This document shows positions 20,153-50,514 of a stretch of DNA of 64,000 bases, piece by piece. The position numbers and the translations under genes are program-made. The notes beneath the pieces are model-generated. The model saw only the letters and a program-made list of their open reading frames with translations. It was not told where the DNA came from and ran no database searches. The DNA is from Gari tellinella (lineage: Eukaryota; Mollusca; Bivalvia; Cardiida; Psammobiidae), in assembly GCA_922989275.2 (NCBI GenBank), contig OV277858.1:103526794-103590793 (forward strand), given 5' to 3'. Position 1 is the stretch's first letter. The number at the start of each line of letters is the position of its first letter.

Positions 20153-20346
20153 CAGAGCTCCAGATAAGAGGGGTATTTCAAAAACTAAAATCTTCATTTC
20201 AAAATTAAACCCTATGGTGTCACTACTCATTAGAACCGTCTCTTCGAGACAATTCTAATGAGTAGTAACACCATAGGATTTGATGTTGAAATGTGTGAGA
20301 AAATGTTGATTTTGTTGAATTTACTCCCTCTTATCTGGAGTCCTGT
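20153..20346. mobile_element. Family H MITE
   Basis: CAGAGCTCCAGATAAGAGGG at the left, CCTCTTATCTGGAGTCCTG at the right. Central palindrome ACTCATTAGAACCGTCTC / GAGACAATTCTAATGAGT. Confidence 0.85.
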
Positions 20347-20576
20347 CACAATGTGTACCCTATTATGATAAATGTGCCATTGGAAATTTTCTCATATTGG
20401 AAAACTCCTGCTGATTGTAAGTTGAAAATGTTCACAAGTGTCACAATCATAGCATTTTGTTAATTTATTAATTGTATTTATTTTGAATGGACCAATTTCA
20501 AGCTACGGTTACACCTTTGTTAAACTGTCATTTTAGGTACATGTGCATTTGTCAAGACAGACACTAATCAGATCTG

Positions 20577-20946
20577 TACAGTGCTCCCTCCCTACAATGA
20601 TTTCCTCCTTATAACAATGCATGTTGCTGTTTCCATAGACAATTATATGTAACTGTTTCAGTAGATGATGATCGTCTGCTTCAAACTGTTGTTTGCAGCT
20701 TGTTCTCAAAGTTTCACATGGGATATTTTGACAAAAACTCAAAATGACCAATGGCAAACAGCTTGAATCCAGGTCAAACAACACTTTATGCGGCATCTGA
20801 TCTGGATTTAAGCTGCTTGCAAATGTAAGCCAAGTCGTGCACAGCACTCTAAGGATATTATTTTTCCTCCCTTTAACGACTCCCTCCAAACAACACACAC
20901 AATCTTTGTCTCCCATTTGCTGTTATTGTAGAGAGGGAGCACTGTA
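20577..20946. mobile_element. Family E MITE
   Basis: TACAGTGCTCCCTCCCTACA at the left, TAGAGAGGGAGCACTGTA at the right. Core II-like palindrome GCAAACAGCTTGAATCCAGG at 20754. Family E: TA target, ends TACAGTGCTCCCTC. Confidence 0.9.
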
Positions 20947-21105
20947 TACATCAATAGTTATCCGGTGCACCGATCATATCTTGGTCTACATTGTTTGCAT
21001 ATATAATGAGAGATCTACACTATTTGCATATATATTGAGACTTAGCTTTAACCCAAGTATTTACATACTCATTGACAATTAGCTTCAGTCAGGGGTTAAC
21101 CAATT

Positions 21106-21443
21106 ACCTCATAGCCTTTCTCTAGTTTTGAATACATGTGACCACTTAAAGCAGGTTGAAATAAAAGCAGAATGTGCCTTAAGGCACATTCTGCTTTACT
21201 TTCAATCTGCTTTAAGCTACCATCCACTAGGATATAGCAAATACTTATTATGACTGTATAAAGTTGCACTATTTTCTACAGTGAAGGAATAAATCAAAGG
21301 TCCATAATTATCTAATCATTATTTAAATGTTTCTTTACATTATGCTCTGTAAATATGACACAATGTGTGTAAAAACTTTGAAATAAATACTGTTTAAACC
21401 AAATCAAAGGTGTAAAAGGCGTATTTATAGAGTAATGGGTTAA
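21106..21443. mobile_element. Family A MITE with a 100 bp insertion
   Basis: TTAACCAATTACCTCATAGC at the left, ATAGAGTAATGGGTTAA at the right. Interrupted at 21301-21400 between two copies of AAATCAAAGG (21291-21300, 21401-21410). Confidence 0.88.
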
Positions 21444-21714
21444 ACCAACTTGTATCTTAGTCCATATGGCTAAACATGCAGAAAAGACTGTGAGCATCCA
21501 GCATTTGCCAACACCCGATATGCAGCACTAGCTGAGCAGCATCTCATCTTGTCTATATCCAGCAGGAATAGCCTCCTCAGAAATCCACGAGTTTGTTTTT
21601 GTGCTATTTGCTACATGTAACTGCTCTTTGTCTTTTATTGATTGTATGTCAATGTGTTTTCTGTCATACTTTATGTACATACATTGTATAAACTTATGCT
21701 AAGAAGCCTCTCTT

Positions 21715-21944
21715 TTAACCCTTCTTCCACAATAGAAGCGCCTTTTAGAACATTTATCTTATTCATCCACTAAAGAAAATAGTTCCTATTTATACAGACA
21801 TGAAAATGAACCATAAGAACTATTTTTTTAATCACAGCAGATGGTAGCTTAAAGCAGGCTTAAAGAAAGCAGAATGTGCCTCAACCTGCTTTAAGAGGTC
21901 ACCTGTCTTCAAAAACTAGAAACAGGCTATGGGGAAAGGTTAGA
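21715..21944. mobile_element. Family A MITE, reverse, shortened core
   Basis: TTAACCCTTCTTCCACAATA at the left, AAACAGGCTATGGGGAAAGG at the right. One side of the hairpin loop is deleted. Confidence 0.75.
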
Positions 21945-21989
21945 ATAATTATGTAATGCATTTGTTGAAACAGTTTCACACAAGTCCTG

Positions 21990-22241
21990 TACAGTGGAGA
22001 AAACGTTATTCTTTCCCGTGTAAACGCAAAAAAAATGCAAAGGCATTGCAATAAGATGGAGAAAATGACACTTCTTTTAACATTTTAAAGATTTATTTTA
22101 ATCTGAGTGGCAAACAATTTGGATCCCGATCAGACGCCGGGTAACCAGGCGTCTGATCTGGCTCCAAATTGTTTGCAATGACAATACTAGTTTTTGCATA
22201 AACATGTTTATTTGGAAAGAATAACGTTTTCCCCACTGCAT
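21990..22241. mobile_element. Family C MITE, complete
   Basis: TACAGTGGAGAAAACGTTAT at the left, ATAACGTTTTCCCCACTGCA at the right, core II centre GACGCCGGGTAACCAGGCGTC. Confidence 0.9.
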
Positions 22242-22244
22242 ATA

Positions 22245-23000
22245 TTTATTCCATAACTGCTTTTAGTACAAAGGAGCAGATAGTCGAGCTCGCTGTCTTG
22301 CGGACAGCATTTGTTTGTTGTTACACTAAGACTATGCTTCTTGTGCATCCAACAGTTGTCCTCTTTTATTTTTATGCTGTTTACTGTTGTAATATATCAA
22401 ATGAAGTTTGAAACATCTTTGATGCAAGAGGCAAATAGTGAAAGCTATACCTGTGCCTCTTTCTATATGAGACTTAAACATTCAAATCAAGTGACTAGTA
22501 TACTTGACATTCACAAACAGCGTATCTGTGAAGAGTACATTTGTCCTAGGCAAACAGTTAACACAATTTAGTGGTTGTAATATGGGTTCTACTGAATTTA
22601 TGTTTGATAGGTGATTGATCAAACTAGAATCTCATTAATGTTTTGTTTTACATGTTTCAAGGAATGCATGTGCTTGTTATTAATTTTCAATAAATTTTGT
22701 CCTGGATAACGATTTGTTAGTTTTTATTTGACAATGCCCTGTGTATTTAATTGATCCTATTTACATGATTACATTAAGCTGTTGTAACGTGTACGGCTTA
22801 AATATATATAGATTTTCCTCAGGGCTACTTAGCCTTTGATTAACAACAAAATAACTCTCAAAATGAATTGCAATAAAACAGAAAAATGGCTACCTGCCTT
22901 TTCATCAAATTACATATAAAAACAATATTCAAATAACTAAGTGTTTGTTCTGCTTGAACTTTAGTCTATCTGCTCCAGTAACTAATGTGGAAACGTATGT
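22245..23000. other. Intergenic stretch, nothing recognised
   Basis: AT-rich with short open frames only. A small GAGCTCGCTGTCTTGCGGAC stretch at 22287 is locally GC-rich, but no gene or repeat family is recognised. Confidence 0.4.
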
Positions 23001-23002
23001 CT

Positions 23003-23165
23003 CAGACTGGTTTGAAACCTTTGCTTCAAACCAACCCGAAACCTATGTTTCAAACTACTTTTGAAACAACTTTGAAACCTTACGTTTCAAACAGTTCCAA
23101 ACCTGGTTTGGAACTACCCTGAAACCATATGTTCAGGAACTACTTCTAAACTACTCTGAAACAGT
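23003..23165. repeat. Degenerate GAAACC/GTTTC minisatellite
   Basis: Short units such as GAAACCTTTGCTTCAAACCA, GAAACCTATGTTTCAAACTA and GAAACCTTACGTTTCAAACA recur every 15-35 bases, each a small imperfect palindrome. Not matched to another family in this window. Confidence 0.6.
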
Positions 23166-23169
23166 CTTG

Positions 23170-24120
23170 GGAACACTAGATTTATAACACATCCGAGACC
23201 TTCCCAAATGCAAAGGCACCAAAAACCTGGTTTCAGTGGTTTGAAGTCAATTTACTCAACTAATAAATTGTATTGGAGGTTGCGAATCAGAACTAGTTCT
23301 GTTGTGTTCCGAACATTGCAATAATGTCGGACACGTTCAGCACTTGTCTAAATTCCCAACGTTCCAAAACAGTTATGTACCTAGCGAGTAAAATATTTAA
23401 TATCTTAATTGTCGATGTTACACCTTCGACGACCAGGAGCAGATTGATTAAAATGCACTGAAATCTCGGCTTTTATAGGCCATCGCAGAACGTGCTCTAC
23501 CTAGCGGCAAATAATTATAAAGCGTCTAACTGACTAGATGCGTCATTGATTAATGAGCGTCTGTTGATTCGATAAAGATTCTATTAGAATTAGAACGAAC
23601 AATTGAAAGAAAGATATGAATAAGTTATGCTACATAAACAGTGATTAATAACTAATTAAATGAAGCATTTAATCGACATGGACTTGCAAAACAATTACCT
23701 TTGTTTCAACTAAACAGTATTGTTGTGATTCTTGTTTGTTGATCATAAATGGCTAATTATACAAAGGGGAATAACTGATTATTATATTGACAATATGTAT
23801 AACTGGGTTTCCGTTACACTGTTTTCTTGGTAGAAATACCTCTTCATGTTTTCCAGGGTGAGCTTTTAGGATCGCTGGATGTATCTAGGTGAAGTTTTAA
23901 TGTGGTTCATGTTCGATAAAAAACTAGGTCACTAGTTCAAATCACAGAAAAACCTTGTTAAAACTCTAGAGGCTACAAATCTCAATGGATCAAGTGTTAC
24001 ATGGTGGCCCTTGTCTAAATTCTTGCAGGTGGTAGTTTAACATAATTATTCAGAAAGCACATATTATAAAGCAATATGTATTCTTTTTCTACCCAATGTA
24101 CCTTCTAAGCTGCCACCTGT
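23170..24120. other. Intergenic stretch, apparently non-repetitive
   Basis: One of the few stretches of about 1 kb without MITE signatures. No coding region is recognised. Could hold regulatory sequence for EMC3 (inference only). Confidence 0.35.
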
Positions 24121-24269
24121 CTTGACCCATAACCCATAATTTTTTATGCCTTTAACTTACTCCTCCAAATTCAAACAGTTTAGATGCAGATATTTCTCTG
24201 CGTAATGCCACAGTTCATTTGGAACCAATTCTTTGACATTCTGATCCTGATTCTGCATTACTTCTTGTT

Positions 24270-25020
24270 TAACCCTTTCCCCCATAGAAGCGACATTTAG
24301 CGTATTTAATGTATTCCTCCGCTGATGAAAGTAGTTCCAGTTTATACCCTCATGAACAATAACCATTACAAATATTTTATATAGCTTAGCAGATTATATC
24401 TTAAAGCAGGCTAAAAGAAAAGCAGAATGTGCCTTAGGGCACATTCTGCTTTACTTTCAACCTGCTTTAAGTGGTCACCTGTCTTCAAAACTAGAAACAG
24501 GCTATGAGGCAAAGGGTTAACCCATTACACAACCATAAATTCACCTAAAACTTACGTCTCTAACTTATTCCAACACTGAAGTAAAAGAGTTCTACTTTAT
24601 AAACTGTAGGTCTCTGTATGTACCATAAGAAATAATTATTTTGAATACTCTTGCAGGTTTTAGTTTAAAGCAGGCTGAAAGTAAAGCTATACTTTCAACC
24701 TGCTATAAATGGTCACCTATCTTCAATACTAGAAACAGGCAATGGGGTAATTGGTTAATTATCACATAACCCGTTACCCCATAAATACGCCTTTTTACGT
24801 CTCAAATTTATTCCTCCCCTTGAAGAAAATACTTCGAATTTACACAGTCTTGAATATGTAAAATAAGAAACATTTTCTTAATTCTAGCAGTTAGTAGCTT
24901 AAAACAGGCTGAAAGTAAAGCAGAATGCGCCTTAGGGCGCATTCTGCTTTACTTTCAACCTGCTTTAAGTAGTCACATATTTTGAAATTCATAGAAACAG
25001 GCTATGGGGTAATGGGTTAA
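24270..25020. mobile_element. Three family A MITEs in tandem, upstream of EMC3
   Basis: 24270-24521, 24518-24757 and 24768-25020, all in the same orientation (AAACTAGAAACAGGC on the right side). The first two share a TTAA. The middle copy has lost its palindrome tip. A further fragment lies at 24124-24175. Confidence 0.82.
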
Positions 25021-25157
25021 AAACAGATTATACAGTATACTTAAATGTGTAAAACGTTCAACAGAATCACCATCTATTCTACTATATCCATTTAATGGTA
25101 GTGTAGTTCTGACGTAAAAGATAATTGCCTGACGCACTAATTGAAAACGGTGAAAAC
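25021..25157 (+). promoter_or_regulatory. EMC3: EMC3 proximal promoter and 5' leader (putative)
   Basis: Only 137 bases of apparently non-repetitive DNA separate the last upstream MITE from the EMC3 start codon, so the proximal promoter or 5' leader should be here. It holds a CRE-like TGACGTAA at 25110-25117. No TATA box is placed convincingly. Transcription start not determined. Confidence 0.35.
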
Positions 25158-44520
<19,363 letters not shown>

Positions 44521-44550
<30 letters not shown>

Positions 44551-44604
44551 ACCATCTACATCAAGAACAAATTTGCTTAAATCACCTACATTAAGAACAA
44601 AGAT
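44521..44604 (+). repeat. 30 bp tandem repeat over the EMC3 stop codon
   Basis: ACCATCTACATCAAGAACAA plus ATTTGCTTAA at 44521-44550 is repeated exactly at 44551-44580. A third, diverged partial unit (ATCACCTACATTAAGAACAA) follows. The first unit encodes the last nine residues and the stop. Confidence 0.93.
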
Positions 44605-44760
44605 ATTTTGTGACTATGCATTAGAATCTCCTTGAAGAAATGACTAATGAGTAGTCACAGTGACACCATAATGTTAGAAAATGTTTAAAATATCCAATGA
44701 TTAACTCTTTTGATTACTCCAGATTTGTTAGATAGAAAAAAATGTAGAAAAACACTGGTA

Positions 44761-44970
44761 TACAGTAGAACCTATCTATTACGACCACTAAAAAGAAGGC
44801 TAATTGTCCATATAAAAGACAGATGACAGCTTAAAGCAATGTGAAAGTGAAAAAGAAAGCTCTTGTAGGAGCTTTCTTTTTCACTTTCACATTGCTTTAA
44901 GCAGTCGCCTGTCATAAACGTCTAATATTTGACACAATTAAGTGGTCGTTATAGAGAGGTTCTACTATAC
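44761..44970. mobile_element. Family B MITE, complete (EMC3 3' flank)
   Basis: TACAGTAGAACCTATCTATT at the left, ATAGAGAGGTTCTACTATA at the right. Core AAGCAATGTGAAAGTGAAAA with inverted partner. Confidence 0.9.
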
Positions 44971-45028
44971 TTTGAATGACTGCAAATGTTGGAATGTATA
45001 TTTAGATATACAGAAACACAAGATTATC

Positions 45029-45540
45029 CAGTAAAACTCTTCTATACCAACCACAGAAGAAGGAACCTGATTTTGATGTTTACGGCAGGTGGTGCTCTAA
45101 AGCAAAATGAAAGTAATGCAGAAGCAACTTAGCTCCTAAAGGAGCTTGTTGTATTTCAGCGCTCCCTCTCTACAACGACACGCAAAGGGAGACAAAAATT
45201 CTGTGTGTTGTTCGGAGGGAGATGTTATAGGGAGGGAAATTGGCTTAAGTTTGCAAACAGCTTGAATCAAGATTAGGCACCGCTTAACTCGGTGTCTGAT
45301 CTGGATTCAAACTGTTTGTCACTCGCCATTATATTTATTCTATCAAAATGTCCACTTATATGTAACTTTGAAAAAACAGCAAACGACACAGACGGTATTG
45401 TAGCCATAAAAAGGTTGGACATAAATGTCTTGTTTGGGGAACAGCGACAAGGGTCATTGTAAGGAGGGAGTCATTGTTGTGAGGGCCGTTGTAGAGAGGG
45501 AATGCTTACTCCTACTTTAAGCTGCCACCTGTCATTATGC
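45029..45540. mobile_element. Family B MITE interrupted by a family E MITE
   Basis: CAGTAAAACTCTTCTATACC and core I left arm at 45029-45150, then family E 45155-45505 (GCGCTCCCTCTCTACAACGA ... GTAGAGAGGGAATGC), then CTACTTTAAGCTGCCACCTG continuing family B. Confidence 0.72.
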
Positions 45541-45627
45541 ACCATCACTGAGTCTCTTTTGAGAGGAAGCAGGATTTTACTTTGCTGTGTTTTAAACAGT
45601 GCAATATATCTATATACACAGTATGTT

Positions 45628-45863
45628 TAACCCATTCCCCCATAAATACGCCTTTTTACGCCTTTTGTTTATTCATTCACTGAAGAAAATAGTTCCAATT
45701 TATACAATCATGAATTTTCACAATAAGAAATACTTTAAATATCCTAAGTGATGGTACCTTAAAGCAGGCTGAAAGTAAAACATTATGCTGCTTTACTTTC
45801 AAACTGCTTTAAATGGTCATCTGTCTTCAAAACTAGAAACAGGCTATGGGGTAATGGGTTAAT
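45628..45863. mobile_element. Family A MITE
   Basis: TTAACCCATTCCCCCATAAA at the left, CTATGGGGTAATGGGTTAA at the right. The hairpin tip is shortened (ACATTATGCTGCTTTAC). Confidence 0.87.
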
Positions 45864-45922
45864 GGAGAGTGAGAGCATATTTCAATTTGTACATGTTAAA
45901 CTAGACTGTATCCATTATGTAC

Positions 45923-45928
45923 AATAAA
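45923..45928 (+). terminator. EMC3: Candidate EMC3 polyadenylation signal AATAAA
   Basis: The first canonical AATAAA I find after the EMC3 stop, in ACAATAAAATCATC and followed by T/G-rich sequence. If used, the 3' UTR would be about 1.4 kb and would contain MITEs of families B, E and A. Earlier non-canonical sites are possible. Confidence 0.35.
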
Positions 45929-46020
45929 ATCATCAGAGTATTAAAGAGAATTATCTGTTGTTGATATATACATAATATATGTTGTTCAAGGATCATTATG
46001 TTTTGGAAAACTGAAGTAAT

Positions 46021-46199
46021 TTAACCCTTATCCTGCGGTGATATTGTCTGCTTTGAAATTGTTGTCTGCAAAACTTTCTAAATTTAGACTTATACATTAA
46101 TTAGGTAAAGAAGATCAGAGGCTTCGTTACGCAGCGTCTGATCTGTATCCAAACTGTTTGCAACAATCAGGAAAGTTGCAATCAGCAGGCAAAGGGTTA
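46021..46199. mobile_element. Family I MITE
   Basis: TTAACCCTTATCCTGCGGTG at the left, AGCAGGCAAAGGGTTAA at the right. Partial core II (GTCTGATCTGTATCCAAACTGTTTGC). Confidence 0.78.
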
Positions 46200-46396
46200 A
46201 ACGTTATAGAAATATGCAATTCAAGATTTTTTTTCAGAAACATGTGAAATTCTTTAATAAAATCAGCCATTAGAATCAAGGAATTTTTTATGTTACCGCT
46301 TTTTCTCTCTATCCGTTCAAATTGTGTTAAAAATAAAATATTTCATTATGTACAGTAATGCAGATAAAAGAAACCATAAGTAAGTCAAACCTGTCT

Positions 46397-46880
46397 TAAC
46401 CAATTACCCCATAAATATGCCTTTATTTTTTTCATTCACTGAAGAAAATAGTTCCACTTTATACAGTTATGGATATGTACCATATAAAATATTTTCTATA
46501 TTCTAGCAGATGGTAGCTTAAAGCAGGTTGAAAGTAATGCAGAATGCACATAAAGACGCATTCTGTTTTACTTTCAACCTGCTTTATGTGTTCATCTTTT
46601 TTTTCAGCTAAAAAAGGGCTATGGGGTAAGCGACTGCTTAATTGGGTAGCGTGTTGATATTTAATGACACTTTTATGCAGGACCCTAGTTATGCATTTAC
46701 ATACAGATCCTTTGCAACCAGTGTAGTTTTGAGGAGAACAGTGTTCTATGCCAATAGTAGATACCCAGCTCAAAGGCTCATAAAGTAACCTTCTGATAGG
46801 GTCTATACTGTTTGTCTTTTTGCAATACATGTTTATTGCAGAAATTAACCCTAAAAAGTTTCAGGGGCGACAGTTTCAAG
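46397..46880. mobile_element. Family A MITE and family D fragment
   Basis: 46397-46631: TTAACCAATTACCCCATAAA to GGGCTATGGGGTAAG. 46640-46880: D-type pieces (GTCTATACTGTTTGTC, TTTCAGGGGCGAC) without a full palindrome. Confidence 0.6.
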
Positions 46881-47039
46881 CTACCATCTGCATAGATTCA
46901 AACAAACACTTTTTTTTTTTGCATATTATTTTGCATATTCAAAATTGTGTAGGAATAATGGCATGTTTTATGGCATAATGGGTTAAGTAAGTAGTCGTTC
47001 AAAAAGAGATGAAACAGCAGTCTTATATAGGTGGAATCT

Positions 47040-47390
47040 TCATGCACGACTATTCAAATTCAAATAGTTTATTCATACAATCAGGCCTCCAGCCCATAGT
47101 ACAAGAAATACAGACAAAGCATAATATGCAATCAATGTCTGAATCTGATTAAATACAGTGCAGTGCCAGATACGGCATTTAATGATTTATGCACCGGGAG
47201 AGAGAGGTGCTTTAGTAGCACTGTTGGAGAGCTGACTTAAAGCTCTCCACACTGTCTGCACATACAATGTCTTCTTCAAGCTGCTTCCACTCTACAGTGG
47301 TTCTGTAAAAGAAAGAGGTTTTTTTGCAGTTGGTCACTATAGCCATGTTGGACCTGAAAACACTTGCAGTAGATGTAGTTGAGTAATATT
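47040..47390 (-). pseudogene. LINE 3' end: ORF2 C-terminus plus 3' UTR
   Basis: On the minus strand: VFRSNMAIVTNCKKTSFFYR then TTVEWKQLEEDIVCADSVES and FKSALQQCY, stop at 47212-47214. A 3' tail with AATAAACTATTTGAATTTGAATAG ends near 47050. This is a separate LINE lineage from the copy at 29388 and its visible frame is intact. Confidence 0.82.
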
Positions 47391-47443
47391 GGATGTTTTA
47401 TATATAGATACGTAAAGTAGACTAAACTAAAGTAGAAAGCTCC

Positions 47444-47804
47444 TTCAGTTCTCCCTTCCTACAACGACCCTCCCAACAACGACTCCTTTCTTACAACGAC
47501 CCTTGCTGTAGTTCCCAAAACAGGACAATTCTGTCTAACGCTTGCACTGCAGCAATATCGTCTGTTTAAAATTGTTGTATGCTGTTTTTCTCAGTTACAT
47601 ATTGGACATTTTTACAGGAAAAAAATTAATGAAGAGTGACAAACAGCTTGAATCCAGATCAGATGCTGCATTATGCGGTGTCTGATCTGGATTCAAACTG
47701 TTTGCAAATGTAAGCCAAGTTTCCCTCCCTATAACGACTCCCTCCGAACAATGCACACAATTTTTGTCTCCCATTGGATGTTGTTGTAGAGAGGGAGTGC
47801 TGTA
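47444..47804. mobile_element. Family E MITE
   Basis: CAGTTCTCCCTTCCTACAAC at the left, GTAGAGAGGGAGTGCTGTA at the right. Core AAACAGCTTGAATCCAGATC at 47641. Preceded by a core I arm (AAGTAGAAAGCTCC), so it may have landed in another MITE. Confidence 0.85.
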
Positions 47805-48304
47805 TTATGAAAATATAAAGTTACTTTACTAGTGTCACTTAATTATTAGTGTAAGCATGCAGCGTGGAGTATTAGCCAGAAAATGAAGCAGTCACAATAT
47901 GACACTGCACAGGTGTAGCAACTGGCTAAAATTGCTCTATAAGAGTGTGACTTTGTTTCAATATGTTGGTCTTTCCTGATTTTCCATTCTGGAAGTGTTA
48001 AAAAGGTTGAACCCTAATCTGGCAACCAGTCGATCTCCGTCTGATCTGGATCTAATTTGCAAATGTCCGCGAAGTCTTGATTGGCAGTGAGTTAGTTAAT
48101 ATTAGATCACCCAAGGGAGATAACTAATACAAACCTGAAAATAATATATTTTCGTAATGATGTCCCTTCGATCTTAAAAAACACCCGAACAGGGAGATTC
48201 TATATGCTCTGTCTATTTTATTTGTTTCTTTTTTAAAGAGATAAGCCAACTTTGAACTATTTCACAAGGAAAATAACGAAAATGTTTCTCGCTCCTGGGT
48301 ATAG

Positions 48305-48559
48305 TTAACCAATTACCCCATAAATGCCCCTTTTTGCGCCTTTGATTTATTCCTCCACTGATGAAAATAGTTCCAATTTATACAGTCAATAATTTTATGT
48401 TCTATAAGAAATATTTTCTGTATTCTAGCAGATAGTAGATTAAAGCAGGCTGAAAGTTAAGCAGAATGCTCCTTAAGGCGCATTCTGCTTTACTTTCAAC
48501 CTGCTTTAAGTAAACGTCTTTCTTTAAAACTAGAAACAATCTATGGGGTAATGGGTTAA
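48305..48559. mobile_element. Family A MITE
   Basis: TTAACCAATTACCCCATAAA at the left, CTATGGGGTAATGGGTTAA at the right, core I centre GCTCCTTAAGGCGC. Confidence 0.9.
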
Positions 48560-48661
48560 ATGGGTCCGTATACTACAATCAGTATATCAGGTCCAGTTTC
48601 ATTGTAGAAACAATAATATATTCTACTAGGAAAGCTTCATGCAATGCTTTCATTTTCGTTT

Positions 48662-49023
48662 TACAATGCTCCCTCTCTACAACAGCCCGCCCAACAACGA
48701 CTCCCTCCTTACAACGTCATTTGTCACATTTCCCTAAAAAGGACAGTTATGACTAACGCTTTAAATGCTGCTTAAAATGTTCGTCTGCTTTTTCTCTCAA
48801 AGTTACATATAAGTGGATATTTAGATAGAAGAATTATAATGACGAGTGACAAACAGCTTAAATCCAGATCAGACGCCGCGTAACGCGGCGTTTGATCTGT
48901 ATTCAAGTTGTAAATGCAAATGTAATCCAAGTATTAAATGTCCCTCTCTATAACGACTCCCTCCGAATAACGCACACTATCTGTGTCTCCCATTGGGTGT
49001 CGTTGTTGAGAGGGAACACTGTA
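48662..49023. mobile_element. Family E MITE
   Basis: TACAATGCTCCCTCTCTACA at the left, TTGAGAGGGAACACTGTA at the right. Core centre GACGCCGCGTAACGCGGCGT. Confidence 0.88.
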
Positions 49024-49129
49024 TTTTACTTTATTATACGTATGAATCAATACTCGGCGTTCGTTTTGGATCTAAACTGTTTGAAAATGTTAGTGCAGAT
49101 CTAGTATAGTTTTTGGCAGTGAAGGCGTA

Positions 49130-49372
49130 TGTAGATCTAGTGGAGAGAGCGTAATCGCGATTATGCTAAAACTATTATTTCCAATGCAAACAGTTGGGAG
49201 CCAGATCAGACGCCGGGTAATCCGACGTCTGATCAGGATCCAGACTGTTTGCAATTCAGATAAAAGAAACTGTAAGAATTTTCAAGTAGTTGTAATTTTG
49301 TACATTTTATTGTCATGTATTTGACTTTCGTTTGCGATTAAACGGTAAAAAGTATGTTTTCTCCACTGTACA
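49130..49372. mobile_element. Family C MITE
   Basis: GATTATGCTAAAACTATTAT and core II (GCAAACAGTTGGGAGCCAGA) with centre GACGCCGGGTAATCCGACGTC. Right end TTTCTCCACTGTA. Confidence 0.78.
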
Positions 49373-49658
49373 TTGTAACCGCTTAAAAGTACACACTTAC
49401 TTTGGATAGTCTTAGTATCCCCCCTCGATAGTTTTCTGTAATTTTCCATTCTTCACTTGAGATGGAGATAATAAACCAATTTTATATGAAAACCTATCAG
49501 AGTACTGAAGCAATAAAACCTGATTTGTTAGTATACAATCAAACCTATTTTATACCACCATTCAATACAAATAAGATGCATGAACAGTCTATAGCCTTCT
49601 CTCGTCCATGGGCAACAACCAGAGTAAATCACATAATATCCAACCGATAGCGCGTGTA

Positions 49659-49909
49659 TTAACTCATTGAGCCCTAGTGACGCATAGCTGCGTCTTTTAC
49701 CAAAAGTGTACATGTGATGAGTACACTTGTCCTATGCAAACAGTGAAGTCTCTGGTCAGAGGGCTCCTGCAGGAGCCCTCTGATCAGGGTCTTCACTGTT
49801 TGTCATTTTGTAATATATTATAGAAAACAACCCTAAATAGTAAAATATGGGTCAGCCTTTATTGCAAACTGGAATCGTCCATTGGAAGTTTCAGGGGATA
49901 ATGAGTTAA
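49659..49909. mobile_element. Family D MITE, complete
   Basis: TTAACTCATTGAGCCCTAGT at the left, GGGGATAATGAGTTAA at the right. Palindrome CAAACAGTGAAG...GGCTCCTGCAGGAGCC...CTTCACTGTTTG. Confidence 0.9.
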
Positions 49910-50497
49910 CCGGTGAATTCCGGGCATTTTTGTATTCGATATTCAATACATTGCGATTTTAATGTAATATTAAAGAAAAAGTAAAAACAAAAGCCACCCA
50001 CACACTTGTGGTAGCTTTCTACTTTAGTTAAATCCTGCTTTTAGCATTCAACTGTCTTTAACCCATTTATGGCTGGATAGAACAGTGCAATATCTCTATA
50101 TTAATTGTTCTTGCTAGAATTCATTCAAGATAGACGAGGTGATCTAAAGAATTCTGATGAATTTGTAATTTTAAATCTGAAGAAGTACATGTGTCATAAT
50201 ACGCTTTTATAGAAAAAAGTGCGAGTGTCCTTTAGTGTTTAATAAAAAAAGTTATAGTTTTCCTATGTCATTTTTAGGTAATAATAATGATAGTAATAAC
50301 AGTCAGAGAAAGGGTTGTTCAGAACAAGAAGCTGTCGACATAAATTTTGTACTTTTTCAAGGAAATGTCGCGTAACACACCAGGGGCCCGTGTTGAGCCG
50401 AATTCTTCACACTACGAATTCTTCACACCTGTGAGGAAATCGTAGGAATTTCATACGAATATGTCACACATGTGTGAATAATTCGTACTGACTCTCA

Positions 50498-50514
50498 GCC
50501 CCCCCCCCCCCCCC
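50498..50514. repeat. Poly-C run of 17
   Basis: Uninterrupted run of C inside the left subterminal repeat of the structure at 50383-55002. The equivalent place on the right has GGGGG, so it probably expanded from a shorter C run. Confidence 0.9.

Noticed and set aside
20533..20916. 127-codon minus-strand frame
   Set aside because: Lies entirely in a family E MITE and translates its inverted repeat.
25125..25157. Upstream extension of EMC3 from a TTG
   Set aside because: The family N-terminus aligns from the ATG at 25158; TTG starts are not normal in animal nuclear genes.
46459..46830. 123-codon minus-strand frame
   Set aside because: Covers a family A MITE and a D fragment; no protein similarity.
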